Shown piece by piece: positions 30,614 through 33,094 of a stretch of DNA of 33,094 bases. Both the position numbers and the translations under genes were made by a program. The notes under the pieces are model-generated. The model saw only the letters and a program-made list of their open reading frames with translations, ran no database searches and was not told the origin of the DNA. The DNA is from Diplocarpon mali. Its lineage: Eukaryota > Ascomycota > Leotiomycetes > Helotiales > Drepanopezizaceae. Every line of letters begins with the position of its first letter. Positions within the stretch are counted from its first letter, which is position 1. The DNA lies in assembly GCA_024741835.1 (NCBI GenBank), contig JAENRP010000370.1:1-33094 (forward strand). Reading direction: 5' to 3'.

Positions 30614-31816
30614 ATATATAATATTATAAACTCAGAAGATAAATTGTCTAATAAAGAAATAGGCACTATTACTAATATATTAGAAATTTTTAATAATATT
30701 AAAAAGGATACTGCTAATATTATACAATCTTTCCCTAATGACCTATAAAAATTTATTCTCAAATTCTATAAGTTAATAATAAAGCGTTTGAAAAAAGAAA
30801 GTCGAAGAGAAGTCTTATTAGTATAGAAAGGGACGATAAGAGCTATTAAGCAGATTATAAAACTGCTATAAGACGAATTTTCTATAGACAATATTATATA
30901 GTTCTTTATTAAGTATAAGAAATTAAAAGGTAACTTCTATATTCTTAAGGAGAAATCCGAAGTCAATATGAATATCATCTCTATAGAATATTATCAAATC
31001 CCTTTTAATATAAAGATGATACTGCAGTATAGCGATAGTTTTAAGATAATAGTAATATTAAAAATGAAGATAAGACTTGCAAAGTTTATAATAGGAATAT
31101 TTAAGGACTTCAATTTTAAAAAGTTCTACACCTTTTATAAACGCTAATATGCGCAGTACTATAGATTGGCAATAATAGGCCTTATTAACAAAGATATGTC
31201 GTCTAATATCTACAAATTTTGCACTGCTCCTGACCTAACCTTATTTTTATTATATTTAGGAAATTATACAATTATAGCTACTGGCAATAGAATAGCAAGC
31301 CAAGTTAAAAAGGATATATTATTAGGCTTCTCTAAGTTTAGAGTAGTACTTAAAGCCCTTAAATTGTTTTATAATATTGCATAGACCCTTGCCTAGTATA
31401 ACGCTATACTGATTATTAACAACTTTATATCATTCCGTAGTAAAGGCTTTTTAAATATGCTTAAGTTGTTTAGCTGCGCCTTTTTAGGCACTGTACGCAC
31501 GTATAATCATAGTAATTATAAAAAGAATTCATTTTTAATATTAGCATAAGAAGAACTAGAAATATACCGATACTACTTCTAGACCTTAGATAAGAAGCTA
31601 AACCTCCCCTTTGCCTACCTCTATAATATAACTCATAGCTTGATATAATAGATACTAAGGATATATTATAAATTATACTTAGGTGCTCTACTAATTTAAT
31701 ATAAGTCTTTATATAAACTAGTGATATATCCTAAGCCTATATAGTTTATTAGAATTGACTACTACTTAAGAGTTGTTACTACTAAGATTAATACTAATAT
31801 AAGATTTATAAGATTG

Positions 31817-31843
31817 ACTCCTAGGCCTAGCTCGCGGGTTAAT
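31817..31843 (+). repeat. Palindromic motif copy 11, large gene 2 residue 769
   Basis: ACTCCTAGGCCTAGC then TCGCGGGTTAAT, read L-T-P-R-P-S-S-R-V-N in frame. Confidence 0.8.
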
Positions 31844-32638
31844 CTACTTAATAATAGAACTATTGACTACTATATGATTCTAGCAGCTAAACAATCGACT
31901 AGAGAATTCGCTATTTAGGAAAAATCCTATGAATTATTAAATCTTATACCCTAACGCCTTAAGAATACTTAATAGATCTTACTAAATCTGGCTCGAAATG
32001 CAGTATAATAGAAAGAATTAAATATTAAAGAGAAGACACTTTTAAAGGAGTATATCTCTAATAAGACAACTCTGTTCTTTATATTTACTAGATAAGGCAT
32101 ATTTATTAATATAAAATCTGCTAGAGAACTAGGAAAAGGTAGCTTTCTTACTATTAGTAATAACTATATAGAAGTTATTAGCAATAACTTACTAGAGAAT
32201 GGCATAGACTTAGAAGATTTTCTTATTAATTCTATTAATATAAAGAGACCTAGCACTGCGAGATAGAGTATTGCTAGAGAATCGTTAGCTAAATTTCGTA
32301 TAATACTTAGTATAATAAAAGGAGGCCTACTATCAAAGGCACTCGTAGGGAAACGGCTATAGAATAATCCATTAGTAGTAATAATAGTAAAGGAGTTATT
32401 CTCTAAAGATGTGATTCAATTAATAATATATCTAAAGAAGCATAAGTAGGAACTTTTTAATAATTTCACCTATACTTAAAAGCTGATTTAATAGTTGGAG
32501 CTACAACTATATAAGGATAAGTCTTAAACTAAGACAAAAGGCACTAATGATAATATTAAGGCTAATAATATAATTAATAAGACGATCCTTTTCGAAAAGT
32601 ATAGCACTAAGAAACCTTGTGCTAAATCCTCTGATACA

Positions 32639-32668
32639 ACTCCTAAGCCTAGCCCGCAACTCGTATCA
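32639..32668 (+). repeat. Palindromic motif copy 12, large gene 2 residue 1043 (variant)
   Basis: ACTCCTAAGCCTAGC then CCGCAACTCGTATCA, read T-P-K-P-S-P-Q-L-V-S. The first half is typical and the second half is rearranged by about 3 bases. It is in the gene frame. Confidence 0.6.
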
Positions 32669-33063
32669 ATTAAAGGTAAAGAAAAGGAAGTATTATCTAT
32701 TGAATTGCCCGCCTTATCCCCCTCTGTAGTAGAAGACTCTCTAAAGGATGATAATAATAATAAAAAGGATAATAATAATAATGCTATAATATAAGTCTCC
32801 CTCCTTATTAGCAAAAGCCGTCAAATTATACTAGCATCTTTACAAAACACTAAAGCTTTTATAACACTAAGACTAGACTCTTCTAATACTAATAGTGAAC
32901 TATTGAAAAGAAGTAGGCGCTCTATAAAAAGAGTATTATCTAATAATAGTTCTCCCTATCCTTTAAAGAGAACTAAGGAAAATTAACATCTGGGTTAGTA
33001 CTATTTTTAATTGTTTTTACAACTCTATAGCTTATTTGTTTATTTTACTAGTTTCGTTTTCTA

Positions 33064-33090
33064 ACTCCTGGGCCTAGCCTATAGGTGAAA
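33064..33090 (+). repeat. Palindromic motif copy 13, after large gene 2
   Basis: ACTCCTGGGCCTAGC then CTATAGGTGAAA, about 78 bp downstream of the gene 2 stop and in another register than gene 2. It lies either in a 3' untranslated region or at the start of a further gene that runs off the window. Confidence 0.75.
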
Positions 33091-33094
33091 AGTG

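Larger units (their letters stand above)
29513..32986 (+). pseudogene. Large gene 2 of element E (about 1157 codons), paralogue of gene 1, RIP-decayed
   Basis: I do not recognise the family. The frame runs from a presumed start at 29513 (now ATA-GTA, from Met-Val, aligned with M-V in gene 1) to TAA 32984-32986 without register change. Checkpoints at 29621, 30401, 31166, 31553, 31817 and 32639 all share it. An N-terminal block at residues 42-65 (DRKALRSLEDIVSTYRTLGE) and a central block at residues 681-730 (ELEIYRYYF, LPFAYLYNITHSL, ILRIYYKLYLGALL) match gene 1. The only longer unbroken piece is 31166-31384. Near the end come an Asp/Asn/Lys-rich stretch (about 32740-32790, DDNNNKKDNNNN) and a basic tail (LKRSRRSIKRVL, PLKRTKEN) like a nuclear signal. 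It has four motif copies. No catalytic domain is visible by eye. Confidence 0.75.
17807..33094 (+). mobile_element. Element E: Ty3/gypsy retrotransposon with two extra large genes downstream of pol (candidate giant element, right end outside window)
   Basis: E starts where the D 5' LTR breaks, with TATGGAGACC (from TGTGGAGACC). It carries gag-protease, pol and then two large paralogous genes, all on the plus strand. What ties the parts together is the recurring GC-rich motif of about 27 bp found in gag, pol and both large genes and nowhere else in the window. The interrupted D LTR is also not regained before 33094. A 3' LTR of E is not in view, so the alternative, that the two genes belong to a different insertion next to a gypsy lacking its 3' LTR, stays open. 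Confidence 0.5.

Noticed and set aside
32524..32814. Open minus-strand frame of 96 codons
   Set aside because: Antisense to the C-terminal part of large gene 2, whose frame is supported by register and by its paralogue.
1..33094. tRNA, rRNA, CRISPR arrays, bacterial operons
   Set aside because: No cloverleaf-type or ribosomal sequence and no regularly spaced direct repeats were seen. The content is decayed fungal LTR retrotransposons.

Overview
This 33 kb window is AT-rich DNA with almost no intact genes. It looks like a heterochromatic, repeat-filled block from a filamentous ascomycete (Pezizomycotina). CpA/TpG are scarce and TpA is abundant. Protein homology can be followed for kilobases, but it is cut by TAA/TAG/TGA at positions where Gln, Trp or Arg codons are expected. 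Paired copies of the same repeat differ only by transitions. This is the signature of repeat-induced point mutation (RIP). The species cannot be named from the sequence.

The layout is a nest of LTR retrotransposons, and the insertion order can be read from target-site duplications and interrupted reading frames. Positions 1-1854 are the 5' end of a Ty1/copia element (A, minus strand: gag, half-tRNA primer site, 5' LTR). It sits in the reverse transcriptase of an older copia element (B, minus, 1855-3847), which also carries a solo LTR (2935-3129, TSD ACTAC). A chromodomain Ty3/gypsy element (D, minus) starts at 3848 with its 3' LTR. That LTR is split by a complete 7.9 kb copia element (F, minus, 4078-11982, TSD CGATC). 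F is itself hit by a solo LTR (10658-10951, TSD TATCG). The D body runs from 11995 to 17772, and its 5' LTR is cut after about 34 bp by a third system on the plus strand.

That plus-strand system (E, 17807 to the window end) is the most interesting part. It has a Ty3/gypsy gag-protease frame, then pol (RT, RNase H, integrase) in the -1 frame. Pol is followed in the same orientation by two very large decayed genes of about 1120 and 1157 codons, which are paralogues of each other and which I cannot assign to a known family. Both keep one reading frame for 3.4 kb and are destroyed by nonsense changes only. A GC-rich, partly palindromic motif of about 27 bp recurs 13 times across E. In all ten copies that can be tested it is read in the same frame (peptide L-T-x-x-P-S-L-R-V), in gag, pol and both large genes. 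Three of its positions are shared by the two paralogues. The remainder of the D 5' LTR is not seen before the window ends, so both large genes appear to lie inside the E insertion. E may be a giant gypsy-type element with extra genes.

No tRNA, rRNA, CRISPR array or intact host gene was seen. Most short open frames are either antisense shadows or short unbroken pieces of the decayed transposon genes.
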